From NCBI GenBank assembly GCA_002633025.1, contig NMRB01000641.1, positions 156,912 through 220,911 of the forward strand: 64,000 bases of DNA. Direction: 5' to 3'. The stretch is from Notospermus geniculatus (taxonomy: Eukaryota > Nemertea > Pilidiophora > Heteronemertea > Lineidae). Under the pieces are notes generated by a model, which made no database searches, was not told the origin of the DNA, and saw nothing but the letters and a program-made list of their open reading frames with translations. Below, one piece after another: positions 24,276 through 35,800 of this stretch. Position 1 is the first letter of the stretch. Every line of letters begins with the position of its first letter. Position numbers and translations under genes: made by a program.

Positions 24276-26547
24276 TCAAGATGAATCCTGTTGGTTATTT
24301 TTGTTCCTTTCGTGTAAAGGTTTCATAAGTTTCTCCCACACATCCTCGGGATCATCAGAAAGTTTGGGCAGTGAACCGATCATCTCACCAAAGATGGCCA
24401 ACGAATCCTGAAAATGAGAAGGATACCCCGTCTGATGGATTGTGTCGGAGCTGGTACATGTCTCCCAAAGTAATCTACGGAACTTAATTCTGAGGAGTGA
24501 GGGCGTCAGTGCAAATGTAGTTACCTTAGCACAAAGATTTTCAAATTGTTCATCCACCATTTTATTCCGTGCAATAGCTGTCTTGAGTTTGAGATACTCA
24601 TCTTGTTTGCACTGTGCAATTTGATGCCTAAAGTGGGAAAAAGCAGAAGATGGATAAGTCTGTTGAATGAGTCGAATGGCAAAAGAGCTTTGTTTCATGC
24701 TTCCAGTATGTATTAATGAATGAAACCCTTGGAATATTATTTGCCATTGCTTAAGTTGATAGTCAGACTTATGTTTTTCAATCAATCAATACCACCAACC
24801 TGCAATCTTTGCAATGTTTCGGTGAGTGAATCTCTGTCCTTGTCACCTGAAAAAAATGAGGCAAATCAAGTGCACATGAAGAAACTCAGAGCTGTAATTC
24901 AAGACCAGTATTATGGACAACCCGGTAAACAAACACAGATTCCAGATTCACGAGAAATGCCAGAATGTTCAGAACACCAATGAAAACAAGGCACCAATAG
25001 GAGGCAACTTATTGTTGACTTTTAATAGTTTGAAGATCTCATAAAATGAGAAACAGCAGGCGTACTCACCGCTTTCATTCTGTCGATCAAATTCTTAAGT
25101 TTCAATCTGGATACTGTCCCTTCTGATATCCCATAGTTCTTTACCAAGGTGTTATCATGTGGTAATGGCCCTGTTGTTCGTTGATTGATATCTCTGGATC
25201 CCTGGTTGTCACCTGAAAAAACATGAAAAGTTCAAACTCCTACGAATCTTCGACACCAAAAAAGATATTTTTGTTGATGATATAACACTAAAAGCCAGTT
25301 GGTAATATACACACCTTCTTTCCTCGTCTTCAACATTTCCAGTTTTCTCTGGCAGTAGGTATTCACTTGCTTTTCTCCTGAAGTATAAGAAAAAGGTTTA
25401 AAAAGACCACTCTCCGAACAAGAAAAACACCTATGGGCTGATGATGTTGGTGTCTTCAAATAGTGAGATGTAGTTGGCACCTGTAGGCCTACTGATCGAG
25501 AGCTGTCCTACTGGTACATGTATGTTTAAGTCAGCAGCAAATTCCACCAGACATTTGTATTTGTATTTCATTTTTCCGTCAGGGCTGACGCTATAGCATT
25601 ATTGGCCCTGGTAAGTAGGAGGAGGCCATCACAAGCCACCAGACATCATAAGTGATGTCTCAACAACAGTACATAACCACCATTTCAAGATAAAAATTCC
25701 AAGTGATAGATATCATTTACCTCTTGACCTTGGTTTCCCCGACAATGGAGTGACAGTTGGTTCTTGCTGAACATCACCATAGATCATCTGTTCATATTTT
25801 TCTTGCAAAAACTTTCTCTCAGCAGTTCTTGCCTCCTCTGCTTGTCCACTGTCTTCAGAGACCTGCACAATGTAAATCATTAGAATGAAAATAGTCTGAG
25901 GTATGTAGAGAAAGTAGTCGTCTCGGGCACAGAAGAATGAATACTTGCTACCGGTATCATTAGCTTACAGACTTGGTCCATGTTTCAGTTTCTTCATCTG
26001 TCCTTGATTCTTCAAATGTGTCAGAGTAAGTTGTTGTTTCTGATGAAGATTCAAAACTCGTGTGTCTTGACCCTGAGTGTGACGACCTTTCAAAACTCTC
26101 TGTGCTGTAACTATAATGCGTCAAAGATTTCCTGAAGGAAAGGAAGAAATCATTATAATTAATGGATCAATATTTTGGAGAAAGTGGAGAAGTTTCATGG
26201 AATTGATATATTTTGAATCAATAACAGCGTCGAGAATTGATAATACTTCCTAAAAGATGTGCTACAAACCTTGGTGATTCAATAACTGTTGACTGGCTAT
26301 CGAGGAATGTATGCTGGCTACTGCTGAGTGTTGACTCGAATGTATCTGAATACTTCTGGCTGTCTTGGCTCACTGTTCCTGCCACAAAGGTGTCAGTTTC
26401 ATAACTTTTTGGCTGTGGTGAAGCACTGCCATGGCTTCCTTCAAACTCAAACGTGTCTGTGCCGTAAGGAGACTGTTCAGTTGACGTGGATGATGCAAAT
26501 GTGTCAGCATCATAGGAACCGGTATAACTTAAGTTTGTTTCACTCAT
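24276..26547 (-). CDS. Unrecognised 356-residue protein with Asp-Thr-Phe repeats
   Basis: Minus-strand exons in transcript order: 26270-26547, 25969-26131, 25721-25862, 25315-25377, 25070-25212, 24800-24846, 24525-24627, 24276-24407. They total 1071 bp with matching phases and one ATG-to-stop frame. The N-terminal third is low-complexity and rich in Ser/Thr, with degenerate repeats of the form (S/T)DTFE: YDADTF, GTDTFEFEG, YETDTF, YSDTFES, YSDTFEES. The middle is charged and probably helical. Near the C-terminus HCKDCRHQ contains a CxxC pair, followed by a conserved-looking acidic and hydrophobic tail. Similar YSDxFE tracts occur in some ciliary/centrosomal proteins; that is only a hint. I do not recognise the family. 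It converges with lipoxygenase copy 2. Confidence 0.7.
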
Positions 26548-26705
26548 TCTGATTCTGAAAGAAAACTGAAGAAATGAATAGGAATAACTGGCATACGGAT
26601 AGGGCTATAGGCCTATAGCCTATACCGGTATTGGGCCTAGCCGCCTAGGCCTCCCTAGATAGGCTAGATAGATAGGCCTACCGTACCGGTACGGGCCCTA
26701 CAGCA

Positions 26706-27575
26706 GGGTAACCTCAAAACATTGGAACGACCCACATTGAAACGACCCAAATTGAAACCAGCCAGAATATTGAAACTGTCCAAAGGTTTACAGAGGTCGT
26801 CAACTTCGGGGAAATCTCGGAATATACTACAGGCAATAAATAGAGGTGCTGACAAGTCAACACTCCGTGATGAACAGCAGCCTCTAACTAGGCCATATCA
26901 ATAAGGGGCCATCTCACGATCTCAAGGGGTATCACACGATGGTGATACATAATTTGTTTTGCATGGCGGGGTGGGGGCGGACCTATACAGCAAATTGTAT
27001 AAAAAAGGGGTGATAACTTCACTTATGAGATAATTCATATCAAAGTGACAGTGCTGACGGGTACCAAATGGTACTAGTATAGGCCAGGGTTGTTTCTACA
27101 TCAGTCTATGCAATTTGTGGCAATACGTACCCCTATTTTAAGCCAGTTTTCAAAATGAAAAGCGTATGTGCACTCCCTCAAGCGGGTGATCCACTGTTGC
27201 GATTTTGGCTTGAGACGGGGTTGCATTCCCAGTTGCGATTACCTTATAAGGACTTCCGATTGCCATACATGTATAAGATACATGTAACCGCAAGGGAATG
27301 CAACCCCGTCTCAAGCCAAAACCGCAACAGTGCCGGGATCACCCACTTAACTTCAAGCACATGAAGCAACTGTCAAGTCAAAAATTTCACGTAACATAAA
27401 AGGGACCAGATCCGGCTGCAAAAGTTGCTTTCTTTGAGTGTGAAGTCTGAGTCAGTGGGTCACATTCCACCCGAACAATCACATTGCTTAAATTATAATG
27501 CGATATTTTGCATGTTTTGGCTGGTTTCATTTGGGTCGTTTCAATTTGGGTCGTTTCAATGTTTTGAGGTTACCC
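26706..27575. mobile_element. 870-bp TIR element with 7-bp target duplication
   Basis: The left end GGGTAACCTCAAAACATTG and its reverse complement at the right form terminal inverted repeats extending about 70 bp, including repeated GAAACGACCCA. The 7-bp TACAGCA flanks both sides (26699-26705, 27576-27582). There is no long transposase-like ORF, so it is probably non-autonomous. Confidence 0.85.
27184..27348. repeat. Fold-back nested in the 870-bp element
   Basis: GGGTGATCCACTGTTGCG plus GAGACGGGGTTGCATTCCC at the left are mirrored by GGGAATGCAACCCCGTCTC and a GGATCACCC end at the right. The arms are about 50 bp around an AT-rich centre. It is either a separate small element inserted later or the internal palindrome of the larger one. 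Confidence 0.8.
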
Positions 27576-28242
27576 TACAGCAGCTACGCGGTATGCCTAG
27601 CCCACCCGGCCATGCGGGCCATGCCCAGGCATGGGCCTACTTAGGCCTACTTCATGACTTAGGCCTACTGACGACCGACAGACTAGGCAGCCTACCGGTA
27701 GCTAGGCCTTGGCCTACAATGTAGGCCCAGGGGCTGAAGTCCCTAAAGGGCGAAGCGTCCCAAACCAAAGAGCAGTGTTGTCAATGTCAGTCAGTGGCTG
27801 GCAGACAGACAGTGAGTGATCGGTGAGGGTGTTTTTTGGGCCGCTGCCAGTCATGCCATGCAGAGTGCCACTCGACTCGGGTGTCTGGCCGCTTTCGCCC
27901 CTTTTTGTTTTTTCATGCTTGCCCATGTGGAGCCTTATCTTTGGTTTGGTCCCACCCAAATCCCAGATTCCTGCTGTAGGTCTTGGACTTGGTGGTTTCA
28001 TGACATCAGTCCCTCTATTCTCAATAATCTGGCTGCAGCATCAATATTGCTGATGTTCACCCCCCCCCCTTTAAGCATTTTGTCGGGGAACGTAGGATAG
28101 ATGGCAGCACCTCCCAGTCTTCTTCTAGCCCTAGCGGCGGCTTTAGGAACCAAAATGAAGCCGAGGAGGCTAGGGCCGGGCCTCGCCCTCTCTACTCTAG
28201 CATGTCTAGCCTACCCTACAATACATGTGTAGCTACATGTAG

Positions 28243-28780
28243 CTATAGACATGGCCCAGAATTAACGGCCCTATGTTTACATAGATTGACATGACACCTA
28301 TTTTCAGACGGCCAGTGCATAAAAACTACGCTATGAAAGTGAACCCACCACCCATCAAAATGGAGTACGAGATCTCCAGATCATCCCCATGTAAACAATA
28401 TGGCGTGTATCTCCTCAATACGTGTGTGCAGATCGATTATGTTGAAATTTTGGTTCTTATGTTTGCACAACACATGTTTTGCCTTGGGAAAGCTGTGGAT
28501 TTCTGTTGCGTCGTGACGTCAATGACGTAACGTCATGCCCGCCGCACACACGAATTTTGACCATTTTTCTGATGGTCGCTTCAATAAAATCACTCTTTTC
28601 TAAATCTTCGATCATTTGGGTTCCAAAATTTTTGGATTGCCAATATCCAGAAGTAATCCTCTTTCGAATGGCCAAAAAGAATATTTGTATTGGCACGCTA
28701 AATCTGATTTCTGCTTGCATCTTTAGGAGATGGTCGAAAACTGGACCGGGTGTCCCGTTAATTCTGGGCCATGTCTATAG
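28243..28780. mobile_element. 538-bp TIR element
   Basis: CTATAGACATGGCCCAGAAT at the left and ATTCTGGGCCATGTCTATAG at the right are inverted repeats continuing to at least 26 bp. A clear target duplication is not visible beyond a possible TA. No transposase-like ORF is seen. Confidence 0.75.
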
Positions 28781-28885
28781 TGGGCCTTTGGTGTACGGCA
28801 TAGTATTAGTATTAGGCCTGGCCATAGCGCCATCGGTATTGGCCATGTGTGCAGGCTTTGTAAGTCTAGCCTAGCCTATACGGTA

Positions 28886-29329
28886 AGGCCACGAGAATGA
28901 AAGTTCCTGTTTTGCGTCCGAGCAAAAATGAAAAGTGATGAGGCTTTTTTTCATTATTCATTATTCATTATTTGATTTCTACAAGCAACAAGAGCTTTCC
29001 AAGTCATCAAAACATCTTAGATCATGACTCTTTTCATTTCATTTACTAGTATCTCGAGTAGTAGGCCCTAAATGAATGAAAGCATGACAAGGTCTTCGTA
29101 GCCAGCTCGCTGGTGACGGCCGACACTACTGAAGGTGAGGCGCAAGATGTGTTTACTATGCAGATTTGACGATATGGATGCTTGGGAATAGAGCATTTGT
29201 TGTGTTTTGTGCGATTTTGGGGAGATTTTTTTGGGAATAATGAAATTTGAAATAATGAACTTTTTTGGGGGGCGCTGTTGGGACATGCGGGCGGTGGACG
29301 CAAAACAGGAACTTTCATTCTCATGGCCT
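28886..29329. mobile_element. 444-bp TIR element
   Basis: The left end AGGCCACGAGAATGAAAGTT and the right end AACTTTCATTCTCATGGCCT are inverted repeats; the match runs on through CCTGTTTTGCGTCC, for about 33 bp. The flanks suggest a TA target. The interior is AT-rich and non-coding. Confidence 0.8.
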
Positions 29330-29558
29330 AACGAATGGAGCCTACTGTTGTTAGTGGTAGGCCTAGTCCATAACTAAACAGCATCAGCAACTGATTTCGT
29401 AACTTGTATTTGGAGCGAGGGAATACATATGATATCTAGGCCTAGGCCTATGGAAAAGTAATTAGCGCTAGCAATTGTTGAATAGCATGCTCTCTATGCC
29501 ATGAACCAAGGCACCTTTTATTTACTTCTTCTGCTGATGACCTTTATCCTGGGCTTTA

Positions 29559-29686
29559 GGCTGCCTTTCCATAGAAGTATACGGTATACGAAAATGCTGG
29601 TTAACAGTGGCTTCACGGCCGTGTCCATTTGAAGCCTTTGTTAACCGGCTTTTTCGTATACCGTATACTTCTATGTAAAGGAAGCC
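29559..29686. repeat. 128-bp fold-back element just upstream of FBXW7
   Basis: CATAGAAGTATACGGTATAC at the left pairs with GTATACCGTATACTTCTATG at the right inside arms of about 58 bp that start with GGCTGCC and end with GGAAGCC. It lies about 150 bp before the first visible coding exon of FBXW7. Confidence 0.8.
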
Positions 29687-29834
29687 TTATGCTGCTAGCC
29701 CTTCATCCCTCTGGCCATATGGAAATTGCTATCATCACTACAAGTAAATTATGCCAAATGTCCATTGAGATCACAACCATGCATTTCACTTATTTCTCTG
29801 TTTCAGCTAAAACAAGAACAGTTGTCTCTGTAGC

Positions 29835-32800
29835 ATGGCAAGTCGGAGACTGGATGTCAACGTAGCAACGTTCGCCGACTTTGCCAAATTAACCGGAGTC
29901 GGACCTTCAAAAGCTGAAGCCATTATAAATACAAGAAAGGTAATACAGCTCCTATTCTATGTCTCATCTTCTACCTGCTCTTAGTTCACATGGCATTATT
30001 GCTCTCAAAGGCAACCTCGTACTCAGGTACGCTTATGAAAGAACGCTTATGAAAGTTATTGTATCCTAATAACATCCGACAATAGACAGCTCTCCTATTG
30101 TGTGCATCTCTCTTCCTATTGTGCGAGTCTGTACTCTATTCAGTGCTTATTTTTACTCTCTTCCGGTGTGAGACGGGATAAAGGCTGGGGCAGGGTGTCA
30201 AGGGTCTTTGTGTCTGATCTGTGATCAGCTGGAGTTTCTGGGCAGTTTGCACGTGTGACAAAAGCTCTGCTCTATGATTCTGTGTGTACATCCATCATGC
30301 ATGTTGTCTTGCACATTTAGGGACTTTTTATGTCTGACGAATACTGGTGGTTTGAATTCTCTGTGCCTTTGTAATTCATGATTTGTGAAAGTTTGGGAGT
30401 GTTAAGATGGTTTTTCGAGAGTCAGAGTCTGCAGATGGTACAGTCCTCATTCCACGGAGGTGAGTTTGGACAAAGTTACACACACGTGACAGTGTTTAAC
30501 TTACTGCATTTTCTTCTTGGAACTGCTGCATCACAGTCCACTTCATGAAATTAGTTTGCTACGTAACTACATTCATACATGTAGCAATAGCATCCGATTT
30601 TGGCGTAATCATACAATCATTTATTTTATCAATAAATTAAATGTTACATCTCTTATTCATGATCATGGGCCATGGCGGAGTGGATCACTCCGTTTATTTC
30701 ATTGAGAACAAAGAATCCAATGCAGTGATGATGTGTCAAACATAATTTGTACTATCACGTCTCTTGTCCTAGTTTACATGAATTGCCTTTGTACAGTACC
30801 ATGATTAGTGGGTGGAGTGGTCATCTGCATGTAATGTGTACATGTGTAGTAAATGACCTGAATGGAGCCAGTTGCCCTTTGTCTGCCTGATTGCCATGGT
30901 GATTGTGTGCCTAGTGTTACTAGTCTGTCCCTTGGAGACTCAAGGGCAACCATGGGACAGCAGGTTGTGTTGTGTTCATCTCTCATTGTTCTTTTTCACT
31001 TGTACTGGTATGAAGTTACATTTGCATCCAGTGTTGATGTAATGGTGTGCCGATGTTAGAATCAGCTGCTACATGTAGTGCGATTGCAGAATGGATGTCC
31101 CTTATGCTAATGCAGGGTAAATGAGTTGGCTGTCATAGGCTTCAACATCAGGGGGTATAACTTCAACCAACTTATACCAAAGTAATGGCTAGAATAAGAA
31201 CGCTCAGTTCATGAGTGAACAAAACCAAATCCACATACCTGCTTTTCATACTCTTGCTGACCATTCTTGAGTCTTAATTAATAGAGACGCCGTGGTGCTT
31301 CGAGTAGCTTTCGGAGATCAATACTCAATAAAGATCAGTCATTCTGAAAAATGATTTCAATTAAAGTAAAGCAATACACAATATTCATCGTGAGACATAT
31401 CGATTTGGGTCAGTATGTCTGGACCATTGTATTCTTTCATGAAGTCATCAAAATCTTGATTTAAATAATTCATATGGAATTTATCAATGCATTGCATTGA
31501 TTGAATTGCCGGTGCAGGTGGGACACACCCATTGTGAGCAGACACACTTGTCTGAGTTCAGATTGATCTTTATGGCACAAAGGATATGATACAATGTAAC
31601 TAAACACGTTTTTGGCATAGGCCTACTAAGAAGGTATAAACTATGAAATCATTCTTTGGTTATTTTAGATGATATTCATTCAACTTCTCAAAATTGAAAA
31701 AGTTAGTATTGACTTCACACGCATGCTGTTTCCATGGAACTGAGCAACTATGAATTTCTGAGGGTTCTATCTTTTTCTAAGGCAAACTACATGCACATGT
31801 AGATTAATGTGAAATGTTTTTGAACTTTGTTGACACATATTTTTAGTAAATAAGTGATTTGAATGACAAAACTGGATTATAAAATGGCCCAATAATGGAT
31901 GCAGGTGCAAAGATAGGCCCCCTTAGTAAGGCCTGGCCTGGGTGAACCTGCTGAAACAAGATTTAAAGAAGATCAGGAGATCATGATTGACTTTAGCTTA
32001 TGATAAATATTTGCTCGTATTTTCTGAGTGCACCCTTTGCAAAATCCTCTTTCTACAAAATCCCTCTGAAAAGTAAAATTGTCCAAAAATCCACAAAATT
32101 AGACAATTACCCATTAAAATCTACAAAATTATACGATTACCCATAAATCCACATTCACCCAATCACCCAATCATGCAAACAAAGGAAAAACGATGATTAT
32201 TGAGTGACACAATAAAGGTAGTGTTAACTTAACCCACACCTTTGTTCTCTTGTGTACCTGCCCAGTTTGTCATTCTTTGTTCAATATCAATGGAACTTTG
32301 GGCAATTTTGGGCCTGTGTGCCCTTTAACAAATGTCTTTTCCCACAGTTCGGCTATTACCTCAGACCAGCGTACTGCTCGTTGAGATCTCGGATCCCTGA
32401 CAGTGATGTATTGATATTTTCGCGTGTGTGTTCTGAAGTTTAACATTAGCACAATGAAACTTCTATGGATGATATAGCATGGAGTAACGCTGCCACATCA
32501 ATTCAAAAGTGCTGGGATTATGTTTATGGTGCGAGCTGCCAAAAGCAGTGACGTTTCTCATCTTTGTGAGGTTGGCTGCATATGTAACTTTCATCATTGA
32601 AGCAACTTTAAAGACTGACAAGAGAAAAGCATTGGAGTTGTAAATATGCCTGCATTTTATCAACCGGGGTCACAGATCGTACCCTATGTGTCATATTACT
32701 GTGGTCGCCCACTCACTGTGCTCATGAATTCACCATGTAGCAGTCCGTCATCACGTCAAATTCTTGATGATGACAAGGTATGTACACACAGTCTTACCCA

Positions 32801-35800
32801 GCTCTTCTTTTTGTGTTCGTGGTGGTGGCTGTGGTGGCAGTTATTGTGATGGTTGTCTGCCGAAACACTCCTGTTTACAAACTTGGAAACTGTGCTGTCA
32901 AACTCAGCTACTCATTCTCAGGTGTGAATGACTTTCTACATGTACATGTATCACTGATCAGTGTTCTAGCCAGAATGTTTTCCAAACAGGGTGGGATGAC
33001 TGCATTTTCCTATGATTTTAAGACCCTGGATTTTCAAACAGGGTGGGAGTGAAATTCAAACAGGGTGGTGTTAAAAGCCCCGTTTACACTAAGGAAAAAT
33101 AACTGATCTCGGACCGGTCCGAGCACGGCTCGCCAAAAAAATTGCATGTGTAAACGGGACAAGTGTGCCACGAACGGTTCCAAACTGTACCGTGCCGAGA
33201 CCACCAGATGCGCGAATTATGAATGACATCATTATTAGCGGGAATTTCTGAGTGATTTGGCATGGAGGCATCCATTTTGTTGTTGTCGTCGTTTGATTTT
33301 CGTACCTCCGATCGACTGAACTGGCTGGAGAGCTCGTGGCACCCGCCAACTTGACTCGGTTCCATTGTGCTAATGTAATTGTAAACGGGGCAGATCGCCA
33401 GATGACCAAGTGGACCGCGACTGGCCCGAGCACGGATCGCTTATTCCGTGACTGACCAGTGTAAACGGGGCTATAGGAATGCATTGCAAGTTACATTTTT
33501 AAACAGGATGGTAAAATGACCTCTGAATTTTGAACAGGGTGGTACCACCCTGTGAAACTGGCCTGGCTAGAACACTGAATGCGTCATAATTACGAGGAAA
33601 GGATCGGGTTTGATACGTTCAAAGGCTTTCAATGGTCACTCGGAATCACTGCAAATTGACAGTCACCCATTCTAACAGACCATTATACCTTTTCGCTGAT
33701 TCATCAACTGTGACCAACGCATCATCCGGAATTCATGATTTGTGGGATTTGGTTTTGATTGAGGCAAATTGATGCTCTACGCGTGACGCTTGAATCACTG
33801 TCCATGTCAATGTCACGTTTACTTCTGTTATGACACGAGGGATTTTGTGAACATTCGGCACACATGCACTATCCATAACTGCAGAGTACTGGTGAAGGTA
33901 CCATTGAACATTGTCAGTTGGTAAACATACTACAGTATAAAGCAAAACATAATACCCTGTTTAGAACTATTGGCAAATATGCCCAACTATTTAGACATGT
34001 AAACATGATATTTCTGCAATGTTTACTCTGGGATTTTAAAGATATCCAAGTGGTGCGTTTATGCCTGTGCGGTAAAATTACGAACTGAGGATCCATGAAT
34101 GCCTGAAGGCATACCAGTACTTTGTTCTATCAGGAAGATGTACATGTACACAGTAAAGGAGTATGCTTTGATCTTCCCTGTGTTGGCCTAGGTCTCCCAT
34201 GGTGATTTACTTTACGATACTACGCCCCTCCCTCAGCAGGATCTATAATTTGTTGACCCTGTCTGTCCTCTTTCTCTTTTCAGTCCCTTGGTGGTTTCCG
34301 CAGTGTTGAAGACATAACGAAGACACCTGGCATCGGCCCAAGAGTCCTGGAACAGAACTGCAGAAGACTTTTCTGTTCAGCCTCTCCAGGGAAGAGGACT
34401 CGGAGGAAATCTGGGAGGTGAGACTTGAGGAATTTCCTTCAGCAAAAATCCTGGTGAACCTTTGTATCAAGAGCTGATATCCAAAATACAGCACAAAAAA
34501 CAACACACAAAATGACAAGTATAAGTAAAGTCGTCTCCGAATTTCACAAATTTTCGACCCCAATCGGGGTCTTCCTCAGGCGCTTTCTAGAGATCCTACA
34601 TCAACATGTAGAAGATTCACTTCTGGGATCTCTACTAGAAAAAGTGCCTGAGGAAGACCTTGGTTGTGGTCGAAAATTTGCAGAATTCGGTATTAAGAGC
34701 TGAGGTCATTATACAACTGCCTTTAGCTCTGAAAGGGTCACTTGCCAGGGATTGAAGCTGTGACCTCTTTGTCTTGAGTCTGAATCTCAACAAATTCATT
34801 TTTTGTGTGTCATACTTACCTTCTCAATCCAGAAAATCCAGGAGAGGTGTCAGGATGGATAATGCTAGCCATGCAAACAAATCAGAGAAAACTGATGTTG
34901 AGACGATGGACCCCCAACCTTCGACCTCAGGCGGCTGTGATGATAAATTGGCATCGACTCCCAGGATCAAAATAGCACGTTTAGAGGATGAGGACGATTT
35001 AGAAGACGATGATAACTCTTGCATACATTGTCAATACCTCAGGAATATGACTCGATCGGGGCGTATGCGACGATCGTGTGCCAGTATGAATATAAAGCTC
35101 GAGTTGGAAACGCCGAGTTCTAGTTCTGACGGCGATCTGAACTTCAATGAAACTAGTAACTGTGATTGCATTTGCCACTCCAGTCGAATGAATGATTCTG
35201 ATGTTGATAATGATAATAAATTACACATTATTACACCGAGGACTTGTGAAACTGCAGACATTACTACGTCAGCTAGTGATACACCTACTGAGTTGAGTAT
35301 TGAGGTGAAAAATGGCGGTGGAAGTGTCAAAATGGAGGAATCGTCCGATGATGGTGAGGATGCTGGAAGTGATGAGGTTGCAGACGAGTCGGACGTGGAG
35401 CAGGATGAACAAATGGAAGATGATGATACTGAGGGAGAGTCCGAGTATTACGAGGATGAGTCCAATGATTTTACGACAAAGAGTAAATCCAGAGTGCTGG
35501 CACCTGTCCATCTAGGGAGTACTGAAACATCTGTGGTAAGTCACCTTGTTCCTTAAAAGGCCAGTGTCCACTTGAGCTTGTTGTTACCAGTAATTTNNNN
35601 NNNNNNNNNNNNNNNNNNNNNNNNNNNNNNNNNNNNNNNNNNNNNNNNNNNNNNNNNNNNNNNNNNNNNNNNNNNNNNNNNNNTGGACCCCCAACCTTCG
35701 ACCTCAGGCGGCTGTGATGATAAATTGGCATCGACTCCCAGGATCAAAATAGCACGTTTAGAGGATGAGGACGATTTAGAAGACGATGATAACTCTTGCA

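Larger units (their letters stand above)
14605..24404. repeat. Copy 2 of the duplicated lipoxygenase segment
   Basis: This is the partner of 1-9052. It continues without a break into the complete downstream gene, so its right end looks like the original arrangement. Copy 1 starts at the window edge, so the left border of the duplication cannot be seen. Confidence 0.93.
26548..29834. other. Intergenic DNA dense in inverted-repeat elements
   Basis: This lies between two divergent genes, so both promoters should be here. It holds an 870-bp TIR element with a nested fold-back (26706-27575), a 538-bp TIR element (28243-28780), a 444-bp TIR element (28886-29329) and a hairpin (29559-29686), plus GGCCTA-rich low-complexity DNA. 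I see no convincing coding exon. Confidence 0.6.
29940..34283. other. First intron of FBXW7
   Basis: This is a 4.3-kb intron with phase-0 splice sites. It contains the nested TIR elements at 32959-33577 and otherwise AT-rich unique DNA. No further coding exon is evident; alternative FBXW7 first exons could lie here, but none is clear. Confidence 0.6.
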
